From NCBI GenBank assembly GCA_030039795.1, contig JASHUU010000055.1, positions 1-47,096 of the forward strand: a stretch of DNA of 47,096 bases, in the 5' to 3' direction. Below the pieces are notes generated by a model. The model was not told the DNA's origin and made no database searches. It worked only from the letters and a program-made list of their open reading frames with translations. This document shows, piece by piece, positions 39,088-46,945 of the stretch. The position numbers and the translations under genes were made by a program. The stretch comes from Nitrososphaerales archaeon (GTDB lineage Archaea > Thermoproteota > Nitrososphaeria > Nitrososphaerales > Gagatemarchaeaceae). The first letter of the stretch is position 1, and every line of letters begins with the position of its first letter.

Positions 39088-39783
39088 TTGAAGGTGTCCG
39101 TGATAGTCCTGACGGCGGACCCGACGAAGCCCATGGCCCAGTCGGCGATGAAGGCCGTCATGGAGACCGTCCCAAAGCCCTTTGAGCTCGTGGTGGACCA
39201 CGTCTCAGGGCCGGAGTTCGGGTTCTCAAACGGGGTCAACAGGATGGCGAGGGCCTCCAGGGGAGAGAACCTGATCCTCGTCAACGACGACTGCATCCCC
39301 TCTCCGGGATGGGTGGAGAAGCTCCTGGCTGCTGCGGAGGACCCGAAGGTCGGCGTAGTGGGCGGCCTCCCCGAGGGGGCTTCCGACAGGTATGTCTCCT
39401 TCGGGCTCGTCCTGATCAAGGCCGAGGCCTTCAGGCGCGTAGGCGGGCTCGACGAGAGGTACAGGCTCGGCCATGAAGACGAGGACTTCTGCCTGCGCGC
39501 GGTGAAGGCGGGATACTCAATCAGGAGCGTGGACGTCGGGGCGTCGCACCTGAAGAACGCGTCGTCGAGGACCCTGAGGGCGACGGGCCTTCATGTGAAG
39601 GGCGCGGTCATCTTCGGGGTCGACCACGAGCAGCCGCCGCTGAGGGTCGTCGCAAAGGCGCTCTGGGCGCTCAGCTACAACCTGAGGTTCGCAGCCAAGG
39701 ACCTGCCCCCCGCCGCGGTGGTGAGGAACCTGTTTCACAAGGCGCGGAGACCGGAAGGAAGAAGATACCGGAACGGATTCTGA
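39088..39783 (+). CDS. Family 2 glycosyltransferase, short
   Basis: A 231-aa GT-A protein. It has an N-terminal strand VSVIVLTADPTKP, the DxD-like region ILVNDDCIPSPGWV, GLDERYRLGHEDEDFCLR (the ED acceptor-base motif of rhamnosyl/galactofuranosyl-type GT2) and a basic C-terminus. The ED motif and the nearby dTDP-rhamnose genes make a rhamnosyl-type transfer plausible. TTG 39088 follows the TATA element. Its end is 16 nt from the stop of the convergent EF-1alpha gene. Confidence 0.85.
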   Translation: MKVSVIVLTADPTKPMAQSAMKAVMETVPKPFELVVDHVSGPEFGFSNGVNRMARASRGENLILVNDDCIPSPGWVEKLLAAAEDPKVGVVGGLPEGASDRYVSFGLVLIKAEAFRRVGGLDERYRLGHEDEDFCLRAVKAGYSIRSVDVGASHLKNASSRTLRATGLHVKGAVIFGVDHEQPPLRVVAKALWALSYNLRFAAKDLPPAAVVRNLFHKARRPEGRRYRNGF

Positions 39784-39799
39784 CGCTGGCCCGGCCGGC

Positions 39800-41125
39800 T
39801 TACGCCTTCGCCGCGACCTTCTCTACTTGGCCCTTCTGTGTGATCTCTCTGACGATCCCTGCGGCCACCGTGGACCCGGAGTCTCTCAGTGCGAAGCGGC
39901 CGAGCTCGGGGAAGTCCTTGAACGTCTCCAGGACGATCGGCCTTAGCGGCGTAATCTTCACGATCGCCGAGTCTCCCGTCTTGATGGTCTTCGGCTTCTC
40001 TTCCATTGGCTGGCCCGTCCTCGGGTCTATCTTCGCGATGATCTCGGATATCGTCGCCGCCACCTGGGCGGTATGGGCGTGCAGCACGGGCGTGTAGCCT
40101 GCCGCTATCGCCGTCGGGTGGAAGACGACTATGATCTGGGCCTGGAACTCCTTCGCGATCGTCGGTGGATTGTTGTTCGGGCCGAGTACCGAACCACGGC
40201 GGAAATCCGACTTCGACACGCCCCTAAGGTTGATGCCGATGTTGTCGCCGGAGATCGCCTCCTGCATCGCAGTGTGGTGGGTCTCTATCGACTTCACTTC
40301 GGCCGTGAGTCCCTCGGGCATTATCGTTATCGGGTCGCCGACCTTCAGCTTCCCCGTCTCTATCCTTCCCACCGGTACGGTCCCTACGCCCTGGATGGTG
40401 TAGACGTCCTGCACGGGCATCCTGAGAGGCTTGTCGATGGGCTTCGGGGGCTCGACGAAGGTGTCGAGCGCCTGTAGCAGGGTCGGGCCCTTGTACCAAG
40501 GCATGTTCGTTGAGGGTTTCACGAGGTTCTCGCCGGTCCACCCTGACACCGGGATGAAGTTTAGCTTCTTCACGTCGTACCCCACGGTCTTCAGGAGGTT
40601 CTCCACGTCCTGCCTCGCCTCGTTGTACCTCTGCTCGGAGTACTTCACCGTCTGGTCGTCCATCTTGTTTATGCAGACCACTAGCTGGTTCACGCCCAGC
40701 GTCCTCAGCAGGAACGCGTGCTCCCTCGCCTGCCCTCCGGGACCGAGCGCGACGTCGGACTCACCCTTCTTCGCGGAGACGACGAGGACCGCGGCGTCGG
40801 CCTCCGAGGCCCCTGTAATCATGTTCTTGATGAAGTCGCGATGCCCGGGAGCGTCTATCAGGGTGTAGAAGTACTTCGGAGTCTCGAACCTCTGGAATGC
40901 GAGGTCGATTGTGACTCCTCTCTCCCTCTCGTCCTTCAGCTGGTCGAGCACCCACGCGTACTTGAACGAGTCGCCTGCGCCGGTCTTCTCCGACTCCTTG
41001 GCGAACTCTTCTATCATCCTCTGGTCGACTACTCCCAGGTCGAACAGGAAGTGTCCCATCGACGTGCTCTTGCCGTGGTCGACGTGACCACAGACTATGA
41101 GGTTCAGGTGCGCCTTATTAGCCAC
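39800..41125 (-). CDS. tuf: Translation elongation factor EF-1alpha
   Basis: A 441-aa GTPase that brings aminoacyl-tRNA to the ribosome. G1 is GHVDHGKS, G3 is DAPGHRDFIKNMITG, G4 is NKMD, and domains 2 and 3 follow with GVGTVPVGRIETG and ETHHTAMQEA. The sequence around MGHFLFDLGVVD and SEADAAVLVVSAKKGE resembles Nitrososphaerota EF-1alpha. GTG 41125 is the start. A strong TATA element lies about 42 nt upstream, with a short A/T-rich leader. Confidence 0.98.
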   Translation of the reverse strand: MANKAHLNLIVCGHVDHGKSTSMGHFLFDLGVVDQRMIEEFAKESEKTGAGDSFKYAWVLDQLKDERERGVTIDLAFQRFETPKYFYTLIDAPGHRDFIKNMITGASEADAAVLVVSAKKGESDVALGPGGQAREHAFLLRTLGVNQLVVCINKMDDQTVKYSEQRYNEARQDVENLLKTVGYDVKKLNFIPVSGWTGENLVKPSTNMPWYKGPTLLQALDTFVEPPKPIDKPLRMPVQDVYTIQGVGTVPVGRIETGKLKVGDPITIMPEGLTAEVKSIETHHTAMQEAISGDNIGINLRGVSKSDFRRGSVLGPNNNPPTIAKEFQAQIIVVFHPTAIAAGYTPVLHAHTAQVAATISEIIAKIDPRTGQPMEEKPKTIKTGDSAIVKITPLRPIVLETFKDFPELGRFALRDSGSTVAAGIVREITQKGQVEKVAAKA

Positions 41126-41160
41126 AGTAGCTCACTCGTTACAAGAAATCGACCCCTTCC

Positions 41161-41173
41161 AAGTATATTTAAG
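41161..41173 (-). promoter_or_regulatory. TATA element for the EF-1alpha gene
   Basis: Minus-strand CTTAAATATACTT is centred about 42 nt before GTG 41125 and predicts a leader of about 16 nt. Confidence 0.6.
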
Positions 41174-41319
41174 CATAGTGGGACGCTTCGTCTGCTAACT
41201 TGTATCAAATTGGTCCGCATACGTACGTGGAGACGGGCGAAGGCAACGGCCGGGGTGGCTCTCCTCGGAAGGACCAGCACGACCGAAACCACGCAGGCGC
41301 CCGGACTGGCTGAGGCGCA

Positions 41320-41625
41320 ATGACATTGAGGTGGTCCTCTTTGGTCTCTGCGAGCGGCACTCTCCTAGGCCTAGCGCTGCTCATCCTTGGAGGAGAGGGC
41401 GAATTCAGTACGGTTAGCTGTGGTCACTTGGGGAGTCCGATCGCCCCACTCTGCGTGAAAGATCCCGAATACAATCTGTTAGCGGTCGTCGTTGGCCTTG
41501 CTCTGCTCTTTACCGGGTCTACGAAGTTGCTCGCTGATGTACGGAGGAAGCAAGACTGGTTGAGTCGGTTCCTGCCACATCGGGTGGCAACCGGTTCCCA
41601 AGCGAAGGCGTGGTCTTGGGACTGA
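41320..41625 (+). CDS. Small two-TM membrane protein, unrecognised
   Basis: A 101-aa protein with hydrophobic segments at about 8-24 and 52-70, two Cys in the loop between them (SCGHLG and PLCVKD) and a basic tail. Codon use has more A and T than the neighbours. The ORF begins at ATG 41320 just after an in-frame stop. I see no TATA element at the usual spacing in the 194 bp before it; that stretch otherwise holds only the EF-1alpha promoter. It may be a real lineage-specific gene, but it is not certain. Confidence 0.45.
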   Translation: MTLRWSSLVSASGTLLGLALLILGGEGEFSTVSCGHLGSPIAPLCVKDPEYNLLAVVVGLALLFTGSTKLLADVRRKQDWLSRFLPHRVATGSQAKAWSWD

Positions 41626-41644
41626 GGGGACAACACCCCTCCGC

Positions 41645-42592
41645 TCAGTTAGGGGAAGACACCAAGCTGGCCGCAGCCTCTTCGATGTGAGAGGAGGTGA
41701 GTCCATACTTCCTCAGGAGCTCGCCCGCCTCGCCGCTCTCGCCGAACGTGTCCATGACTCCGACCCTCCGCATGGGGACAGGCATCACCTCCCCGAGGAC
41801 CTCCGCGACGGCGGACCCCATCCCACCAACCACGTTGTGCTCCTCGGCGGTCACTATCCTGCCGCACTTCTTTGCGAACGCGACCACGGTCTTCGAGTCT
41901 ATCGGCTTGACCGTGTGCATGTCGACCACCGCGGCCGACACGCCCTTCGCATCCAGCGACTCGGCGGCCTTGAGGGCCTCCGGGACCATGATGCCGCACG
42001 CGATTATGGCGACGTCGCCGCCGTCCTTCACCACCGCCGCCTGCCCCTGTCTGTACTCGAAGCCCGCCTCGTGCACGACGGCAGTGGACGGCCTCGCGAG
42101 CCTGATGTAGAAGGGTCCGGGGATCGCCGCGGCGGCTTTCACGATCGCCTTCGTGGAGACCGCGTCGGCGGGAACGACGACCCTCATCTTGGGTATCGAC
42201 CTCATTATCGCGATGTCCTCGACCTGCTGGTGGGAGGCCCCGTCAGGCCCGACCGAGATGCCGCCGTGCGAGCAGACAAGCTTCACGTCTAGGCCGGGAT
42301 AGGCTATGTTGTTGCGGACCTGGTCGACGCACTTCCCTGGCACGAAGATCGCGTAGGTCCCCGCGAAAGCGACCTTCCCCGCGAGGGCGAAGCCTGCGGC
42401 CACGGAGACAAGGTTCTGTTCGGCTATCCCGACGTTGAAGAAGCGCTCGGGGTACTTCGATGCGAAGACCCCGGACTTCAGCGAACCCGTGGTGTCCGCG
42501 CCCAGGACGACGACCCGGCTGTTCGTAGCGCCGAGCTCGACCAACGCCTCGCCGTAGGCGTCCCTCATCGCCGCCAGCCTCTCGGGTTTCAC
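41645..42592 (-). CDS. Transketolase, C-terminal subunit
   Basis: A 315-aa protein covering the pyrimidine-binding and C-terminal domains of transketolase. FNVGIAEQNLVSVAAGFA carries the Glu that activates thiamine diphosphate. CSHGGISVGPDGASHQ and ARPSTAVVH follow, then the C-terminal domain (VVDMHTVKPID, TAEEHNVVGGMGS). It works with the N-terminal subunit at 43280-44098. It overlaps the rpe stop by 4 nt, so the order is tktN-rpe-tktC in one operon. Confidence 0.93.
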   Translation of the reverse strand: MKPERLAAMRDAYGEALVELGATNSRVVVLGADTTGSLKSGVFASKYPERFFNVGIAEQNLVSVAAGFALAGKVAFAGTYAIFVPGKCVDQVRNNIAYPGLDVKLVCSHGGISVGPDGASHQQVEDIAIMRSIPKMRVVVPADAVSTKAIVKAAAAIPGPFYIRLARPSTAVVHEAGFEYRQGQAAVVKDGGDVAIIACGIMVPEALKAAESLDAKGVSAAVVDMHTVKPIDSKTVVAFAKKCGRIVTAEEHNVVGGMGSAVAEVLGEVMPVPMRRVGVMDTFGESGEAGELLRKYGLTSSHIEEAAASLVSSPN

Positions 42593-43275
42593 TCTCCGTC
42601 CTCCGCCACCCGCGCGCGCTCCCGCAGCGCGCCTATGGCCTTGACAGGGTCTCCCTTCGCGAAGACCCCCGCTCCGGCCACCAAGACGTTGCCTCCGCGC
42701 GCGACGACCTGCGCGACGTTCTCGGGCTCCACTCCTCCGTCAATCTCGATGTCGGTGGCGAGCCCCCTGTCTCTGACGATAGCGGACACCGACTCTAGCT
42801 TGGGCATCACCGACATGTCCATCGTCTGCCCGCTGAACCCTGGGTTGACGGTCATTACAACTAGGGATGACACTTCATCGAGGCGCTCCAGCGTCCAGCC
42901 TGGGAGGGGGGTCGACGGCTTCAGCGCGATCCCCATCTCCTTGCCGCTTTTCTTCAGGGTCGAGCGGAGCTCGTCGAACGATGAGGGGGTGAGCACTTCC
43001 GCGTGGAAGGTCAGGAGGTCCGACCCGGCCTCCGCAAACTTCTCCGCGTAGCGCTGCGGCTCGTCTATCATCAGGTGCGTGTCGAACTTCAGGTCGCAGC
43101 GCCGCCTGAGGGCCCTGACCGTCCCCGGCCCGAAGGTGATGTTCGGGGCGAAGTGGCCGTCTATGACGTCGAGATGCACCTGGTCGGCGCCCCCCTCCAC
43201 GCACATGTCCACCGCGCCGCCGAGGTCTCCTAGGTCCCAAGCGAGGATCGACGGAGCTATCCTGATGTCCCTCAA
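42589..43275 (-). CDS. rpe: Ribulose-phosphate 3-epimerase
   Basis: A 228-aa TIM barrel enzyme that interconverts ribulose-5-phosphate and xylulose-5-phosphate. IAPSILAWD, VHLDVIDGHFAPNITFGP, THLMIDEP, VMTVNPGFSGQ and EIDGGV are the family landmarks with the metal-binding His and Asp. It starts at TTG 43275 just after the transketolase N-subunit stop and overlaps the C-subunit gene. Position inside a split transketolase operon matches its role of supplying xylulose-5-phosphate. Confidence 0.95.
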   Translation of the reverse strand: MRDIRIAPSILAWDLGDLGGAVDMCVEGGADQVHLDVIDGHFAPNITFGPGTVRALRRRCDLKFDTHLMIDEPQRYAEKFAEAGSDLLTFHAEVLTPSSFDELRSTLKKSGKEMGIALKPSTPLPGWTLERLDEVSSLVVMTVNPGFSGQTMDMSVMPKLESVSAIVRDRGLATDIEIDGGVEPENVAQVVARGGNVLVAGAGVFAKGDPVKAIGALRERARVAEDGE

Positions 43276-43279
43276 CCCA

Positions 43280-44098
43280 TCACTTCAGCTCGCTCAGGAC
43301 GTCGGACAGGTTGTCCTTCGAAGGCGGAGTCCCGTGGTAGTGGGGGGACCACTCCATGAAGGATATGCCCTTGCCCTTCACCGTGTGCGCTACCACGACT
43401 GTGGGCCGGTTGCGCGTGTTCGCGGCGAGGTCGAACCCGTCGAGGAGCTGCGAGAAGTCGTACCCGTCGACCTCTATGACGTTCCAGTTGAACGCCCTCC
43501 ACTTCGCCGCGAGAGGCTCTAGCGGCATTATCTGCTCGGTGAGCCCGTCCTGCTGTATCCCGTTCCTGTCTATGATCGCGGTCAGGTTGTCCAGCCTGTA
43601 CTTCGAGGCGCTCATGGCCGCCTCCCATACCTGCCCTTCCTGCTGCTCGCCGTCCCCCATCAGCACGTACGTCCTGGACGTCCTCCTGTCCAGCTTCGCC
43701 GCCAAGGAGACGCCCACGCCGAGGGAGAGACCGATGCCTTCGGAGCCCGCAGGGGCTTCGACGCCGGGGACGCCCATGTGCGGGTGGCCCTGCAGCCTCG
43801 ACCCGAGCTTCCTGAGCGTCATCAGCTCCTCCACGGGGAAGTACCCAGCCTGAGCTAGTATGGCGTAGAGCAGGGGGGCCGCGTGCCCCTTGCTCAGGAA
43901 GAACCTGTCCCTCTCGGGCCACGAAGGGTCCTTCGGGTCGTGGCGCATCACGTGGAAGTAGAGGGCGACGAGGAGCTCCACGGCCGAGAGGGAGCCCCCA
44001 GGGTGGCCCGACCCCGCCTCGGCCAGGCTCTCCAGGATCAGCTTCCTGGTGTTCCTCGCGACCTCCTTGAGCCTGACGACCTCCTGCACGTTCTCCAC
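43280..44098 (-). CDS. Transketolase, N-terminal subunit
   Basis: A 272-aa thiamine-diphosphate-binding half. GSGHPGGSLSAVELLVALYF (His for substrate), HPHMGVPGVEAPAGSEGIGL split by the active loop, and the TPP/Mg motif GDGEQQEGQVWEAAMSAS are present. RNGIQQDG closes the domain. With the C-terminal subunit it transfers two-carbon units, linking pentose, erythrose and sedoheptulose phosphates. ATG 44098 follows the kinase gene's stop by 2 nt. Confidence 0.94.
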   Translation of the reverse strand: MENVQEVVRLKEVARNTRKLILESLAEAGSGHPGGSLSAVELLVALYFHVMRHDPKDPSWPERDRFFLSKGHAAPLLYAILAQAGYFPVEELMTLRKLGSRLQGHPHMGVPGVEAPAGSEGIGLSLGVGVSLAAKLDRRTSRTYVLMGDGEQQEGQVWEAAMSASKYRLDNLTAIIDRNGIQQDGLTEQIMPLEPLAAKWRAFNWNVIEVDGYDFSQLLDGFDLAANTRNRPTVVVAHTVKGKGISFMEWSPHYHGTPPSKDNLSDVLSELK

Positions 44099-44100
44099 GG

Positions 44101-45141
44101 CTATCTCCTCACGGGCACCTGGATGATCCTCTGGACGAAGTCGTCGGCCGCCCTGGCCCTGGCCTCCAGGTCCTGGAAAGAGAGGGTCGCGTTCCTCGGC
44201 AGGGCGCTCCTCGCCTCCCCCGCGACGTTGCTCAGCACGGAGGCCTGGTAGGCGTTGCCGCCCGAGGCGACGGCGAGCGCGAACACCCCCGTCATGGCGT
44301 CCCTGACCCCGACCTTGCTGAAGAGGTTCTTCTTCCCGCCGACCGGAGGGAACATCGTCACGTTGGCTGCGTCGAAGAGGGTGAGCCCCTGCTCACCCCG
44401 TGTAATCAGGATAGCCTTGCAGTCCAGCCTGCTGAGGAGGTTGACTCCCATGTTCCTAAGGCTTGTCTCGTTCACCATGGCCATCCCCGTCGCGTGACCT
44501 GCCTCCTCCATGTTTGACTTCACGTACGTCACGCCCGAGAAGTCCAGATAGTGGTGCATCTTGGGCTGTCCGACGACTATCTTCCCCGCCGCGTGGGCCG
44601 CGTCGGTCACGCCGTTGATCAGGTAGCTGGTTATCGCGCCGCGGTCGTAGTCTGAGATGATCACGCAGTCCACGTCCTTGATGGACGGCTCGGCCGCCGA
44701 GAGCAGCCTCTTCGACATCGCCGGCGGGACGTCCCTCCTGTCCTCCCTGTCTATCCTCAGCATATGAAAGGTGTTGACCATGATCCAGGTCCTGAGAGAG
44801 GTCGGCCGCGTGGGATCTGTGACCACCCCTTCGTGGGCGATTCCGTACTTTGCGAACTCCGTCTTCAGCCAGCCTCCGTACTCGTCCGAGCCTATGAGCC
44901 CTACCAGGCTCACGGAGGCTCCAAGCGACACGAGCTCTCTCGACAGGTTGGCCGCCCCGCCGGGCAGGAACGTCTCGCCCACGTAGTCGCCCGCGGGGAC
45001 CGGCGCCTCTCTGGCGAGCTTGCGCGCCGCGACCTCCACGAACCTGCTGACTATGAGGTCGCCAATCACCAGGACCTTCCTTCCTCGGAAGCGCCGCAGG
45101 AGGTCAACCAGCTTCTCCTTGTCGACCGTCTCGAGCGGCAT
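44101..45141 (-). CDS. PfkB family kinase, HldE/RfaE N-domain-like (heptose-7-phosphate kinase-like)
   Basis: A 346-aa ribokinase-fold protein. VLVIGDLIVSRFVE, REAPVPAGDYVGETFLPGGAANLSRELVSLGA resembles the D-glycero-beta-D-manno-heptose-7-phosphate kinase domain of HldE (seen here as EAPVPAGDY and LPGGAANLSREL). CVIISDYDRGAI is conserved. The catalytic GAGD motif reads GVRDAMTG, keeping the Asp. The sugar is likely a heptose or other C6/C7 phosphate (inference). ATG 45141 is 28 nt after a TATA element and starts the kinase-tktN-rpe-tktC operon. The frame is open for 26 more codons upstream but crosses the promoter. Confidence 0.82.
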   Translation of the reverse strand: MPLETVDKEKLVDLLRRFRGRKVLVIGDLIVSRFVEVAARKLAREAPVPAGDYVGETFLPGGAANLSRELVSLGASVSLVGLIGSDEYGGWLKTEFAKYGIAHEGVVTDPTRPTSLRTWIMVNTFHMLRIDREDRRDVPPAMSKRLLSAAEPSIKDVDCVIISDYDRGAITSYLINGVTDAAHAAGKIVVGQPKMHHYLDFSGVTYVKSNMEEAGHATGMAMVNETSLRNMGVNLLSRLDCKAILITRGEQGLTLFDAANVTMFPPVGGKKNLFSKVGVRDAMTGVFALAVASGGNAYQASVLSNVAGEARSALPRNATLSFQDLEARARAADDFVQRIIQVPVRR

Positions 45142-45163
45142 CCTTCTGTCGCTGCGGCCTCTT

Positions 45164-45173
45164 GCCCTTTTTA
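45164..45173 (-). promoter_or_regulatory. TATA element for the PfkB-transketolase operon
   Basis: Minus-strand ACTTAAAAAG is centred about 28 nt before ATG 45141. It overlaps the end of the upstream HTH gene. Confidence 0.6.
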
Positions 45174-45671
45174 AGTTTCGGAGGACATTTTCGTCGCCCG
45201 GCCGCCGGACTCCTTCCACTTCTCCTCGAGCAGCACGCCTATCTTCTCCACCGCCTTCCTGACCTCCCTCTCGAGGGCGAGCGGGTCGTATCCCTTGGGC
45301 GCCGGATAGTCGAGGAACCTCTGGCTGGGGTCTGAGCCGAGGAAGTCCTTGCTCGACTCGTACGCGGACATCAGTGTGGGGCCGTCGAGGCGCCTGAGCT
45401 CAGACATCCAAGAGTGGTGGAAACCCTTGTCCGAGACGAAGGTGAGCTTCACGTCGCCTTCGGACTCCTTCTTGACGCCCTCCCAGAACGCCCTGCCGAA
45501 CTCGTCGGGCGCCACCTTCCCGGACTTCAGCTTCGAAGCGTAGGCCTTCGCGAGCCTCGACGCCTTCGCGCTGGTGATTTCGAGGCGCGAAGCGACCTGG
45601 GCGCTGGTCAGGCCCAACTCCTGCAGGTAGTAGCAGGCTTCCTCGAGCACCTCGCCGCTGATCTCCTCCAA
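45171..45671 (-). CDS. HTH-containing protein, unrecognised family
   Basis: A 166-aa protein. Residues about 10-45 form a helix-turn-helix-like region (LGLTSAQVASRLEITSAKAS). The middle has FVSDKGFHHSWMSEL, and the C-terminus is a charged helical stretch with basic residues. It may be a transcription regulator that acts on the operon directly downstream, whose promoter lies over its stop codon. The start is ATG 45671 with a TATA-like element (CTTTATC on the minus strand, 45699-45705) about 31 nt upstream. Confidence 0.6.
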   Translation of the reverse strand: MEEISGEVLEEACYYLQELGLTSAQVASRLEITSAKASRLAKAYASKLKSGKVAPDEFGRAFWEGVKKESEGDVKLTFVSDKGFHHSWMSELRRLDGPTLMSAYESSKDFLGSDPSQRFLDYPAPKGYDPLALEREVRKAVEKIGVLLEEKWKESGGRATKMSSET

Positions 45672-45698
45672 GGGGTTGGCCCCGGCGCTCCGCCTGCC

Positions 45699-45705
45699 GA
45701 TAAAG
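45699..45705 (-). promoter_or_regulatory. TATA-like element for the HTH protein gene
   Basis: Minus-strand CTTTATC lies about 31 nt before ATG 45671. Confidence 0.45.
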
Positions 45706-45743
45706 TGTCGGCCCGCGCGTCCGCGCCGCCGAGTGGCACAGGC

Positions 45744-46055
45744 CTACCTCTTTCTGACGAAGAGGAACCCGCCCTCTTCCTTGACCTCGTACAGTGGCTC
45801 GTCCTCGAGGGGCTCGTCGAAGACGGCTCTGCCCGTCCTCAGGTCCCAGACCGACCCGTGCCCCGCGCAGGTGACCGCGGTGCCGTCCATCGACCCCTCC
45901 GAGAGGTCCCACTGCTCATGGGTGCAGATCGCGCCCATCCCGAAGTACTCGCCGTCCACGTTGGCCAGGAGGATCGACTCGCCCCCCGCCTCGACCGTGA
46001 GCATCGAGCCAGGCGGCACCCTGGACGACTCCACAGTCTTGACGAACTCGGCCAC
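45744..46055 (-). CDS. Rieske [2Fe-2S] ferredoxin-like protein
   Basis: A 103-aa single Rieske domain, similar in size to NirD-type ferredoxins. The cluster ligands are CTHEQWDL (Cys-x-His) and CAGHGSVWDL (Cys-x-x-His), and the ends match the family fold. It carries electrons to an unidentified oxygenase or reductase. No partner is adjacent. ATG 46055 is about 29 nt after a TATA element. Confidence 0.92.
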   Translation of the reverse strand: MAEFVKTVESSRVPPGSMLTVEAGGESILLANVDGEYFGMGAICTHEQWDLSEGSMDGTAVTCAGHGSVWDLRTGRAVFDEPLEDEPLYEVKEEGGFLFVRKR

Positions 46056-46078
46056 ACTTGCGGAGCCCTGCGCATCCC

Positions 46079-46088
46079 GAATAAACTC
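46079..46088 (-). promoter_or_regulatory. TATA element for the Rieske protein gene
   Basis: Minus-strand GAGTTTATTC is centred about 29 nt before ATG 46055. It lies just before the stop of the nucleotidyltransferase gene (46094). Confidence 0.55.
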
Positions 46089-46093
46089 TTCGT

Positions 46094-46783
46094 CTACGCG
46101 GAGGGCTTTACCTCTGCCTCAAGCTCCTTCAGGTCCTTGAGAGAGTCCATGAAGCGCCACTCGCCGTAGTGAGGGAACGAGAGGAGCTCGCCGTGGCTCA
46201 CGAGCTTCGGGAACGTCTCCCTCTCGATGTCTCCCTTTTCCGGGAGGTACTTGAGGAGCCTCTTTGCGTTTAGCACGTAGACCCCGCCGTTGATCCAGAC
46301 GTCTGGGAACGCGGGCTTCTCGTCGAAGCCCCTCACCATCCTTAGCTTGTCGATTTTGACGACGCCGAAGCGCGAGCGGTACGGCACGACGAGCATCGAA
46401 GCGGTCATCTCGCCGGACTGCCTGTGCGCGGAGACCATCTTGGCTAGCGGGAGGTCGGTGAGGATGTCGCTGTTCATCGCCACCACGAGCTCGTCCGACT
46501 TCGCGAGCGCCTTCCTTATCGCCCCGCCCGTGCCCAATGGCTCCCCCTCGACCGAGTAGTCTATCGTCATCCCCTTGAAGCCCGTCCCGAAGTGCTCCCT
46601 CAGCTTCTCCCACTTGTACCCGCAGGCGAAAGTCACCTCGTCGATCTCCCCGACGCCGGAGAGCCACTCGAGCTGGTACTCCGAGATAGGCTTGCCCGAG
46701 ACGTGTATCAAGGCCTGCGGCCTGTCCTCAGTGAGCGGGCGCAGGCGCATGCCGAGCCCCCCAGCTAGGATTATCGCCCTCGT
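46094..46783 (-). CDS. Sugar-1-phosphate nucleotidyltransferase (HddC / mannose-1-phosphate guanylyltransferase-like), probable ACG start
   Basis: The first ATG (46750) would remove the first strand and most of the nucleotide-binding loop. The frame upstream encodes RAIILAGGLG directly before MRLRPLT, the universal start of this family, and ACG 46783 would give exactly MRAIILAGG. No ATG, GTG or TTG lies in that stretch. With ACG the protein has 229 aa. Further motifs are VAMNSDILTD (metal Asp), GVVKID and GEWRFMDS. The conserved Lys after RPLT is Gln (RPQALI). It activates a sugar phosphate; a heptose or mannose substrate is suggested by the neighbouring HldE-like kinase and transketolase. 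Confidence 0.85.
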   Translation of the reverse strand, partial: TRAIILAGGLGMRLRPLTEDRPQALIHVSGKPISEYQLEWLSGVGEIDEVTFACGYKWEKLREHFGTGFKGMTIDYSVEGEPLGTGGAIRKALAKSDELVVAMNSDILTDLPLAKMVSAHRQSGEMTASMLVVPYRSRFGVVKIDKLRMVRGFDEKPAFPDVWINGGVYVLNAKRLLKYLPEKGDIERETFPKLVSHGELLSFPHYGEWRFMDSLKDLKELEAEVKPSA

Positions 46784-46818
46784 GCTCTCAGCCTTTCGCC
46801 TCCGCGCCGACTATCCGT

Positions 46819-46825
46819 CATAAGG
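46819..46825 (-). promoter_or_regulatory. TATA-like element for the nucleotidyltransferase gene
   Basis: Minus-strand CCTTATG is centred about 39 nt before ACG 46783 and about 72 nt before ATG 46750. The spacing favours the upstream start with a leader of about 13 nt. Confidence 0.45.
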
Positions 46826-46910
46826 GTTTTGATGCGGACCCCGGCGGACCGCGAGACCAAGGCGCGGAGCGATGTGCGACGGTCCTGAGCTTACGCTGGG
46901 CTAGAGAATC

Positions 46911-46945
46911 AAAAAAGGGAGAGAAAGCCGTCCGCTTAGGACAGC
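46911..46945 (-). terminator. Hairpin and U-run terminator overlapping a stop codon
   Basis: On the minus strand AGCTGTCC and GGACGGCT form an imperfect stem around TAAGC, which includes the stop codon of the edge gene. A pyrimidine-rich tract follows, ending in TTTTTT (46911-46916). Confidence 0.5.

Noticed and set aside
39012-39419. Long N-terminal extension of the SDR gene
   Set aside because: It is antisense to the glycosyltransferase gene and its own promoter; TTG 39011 has a Shine-Dalgarno sequence.
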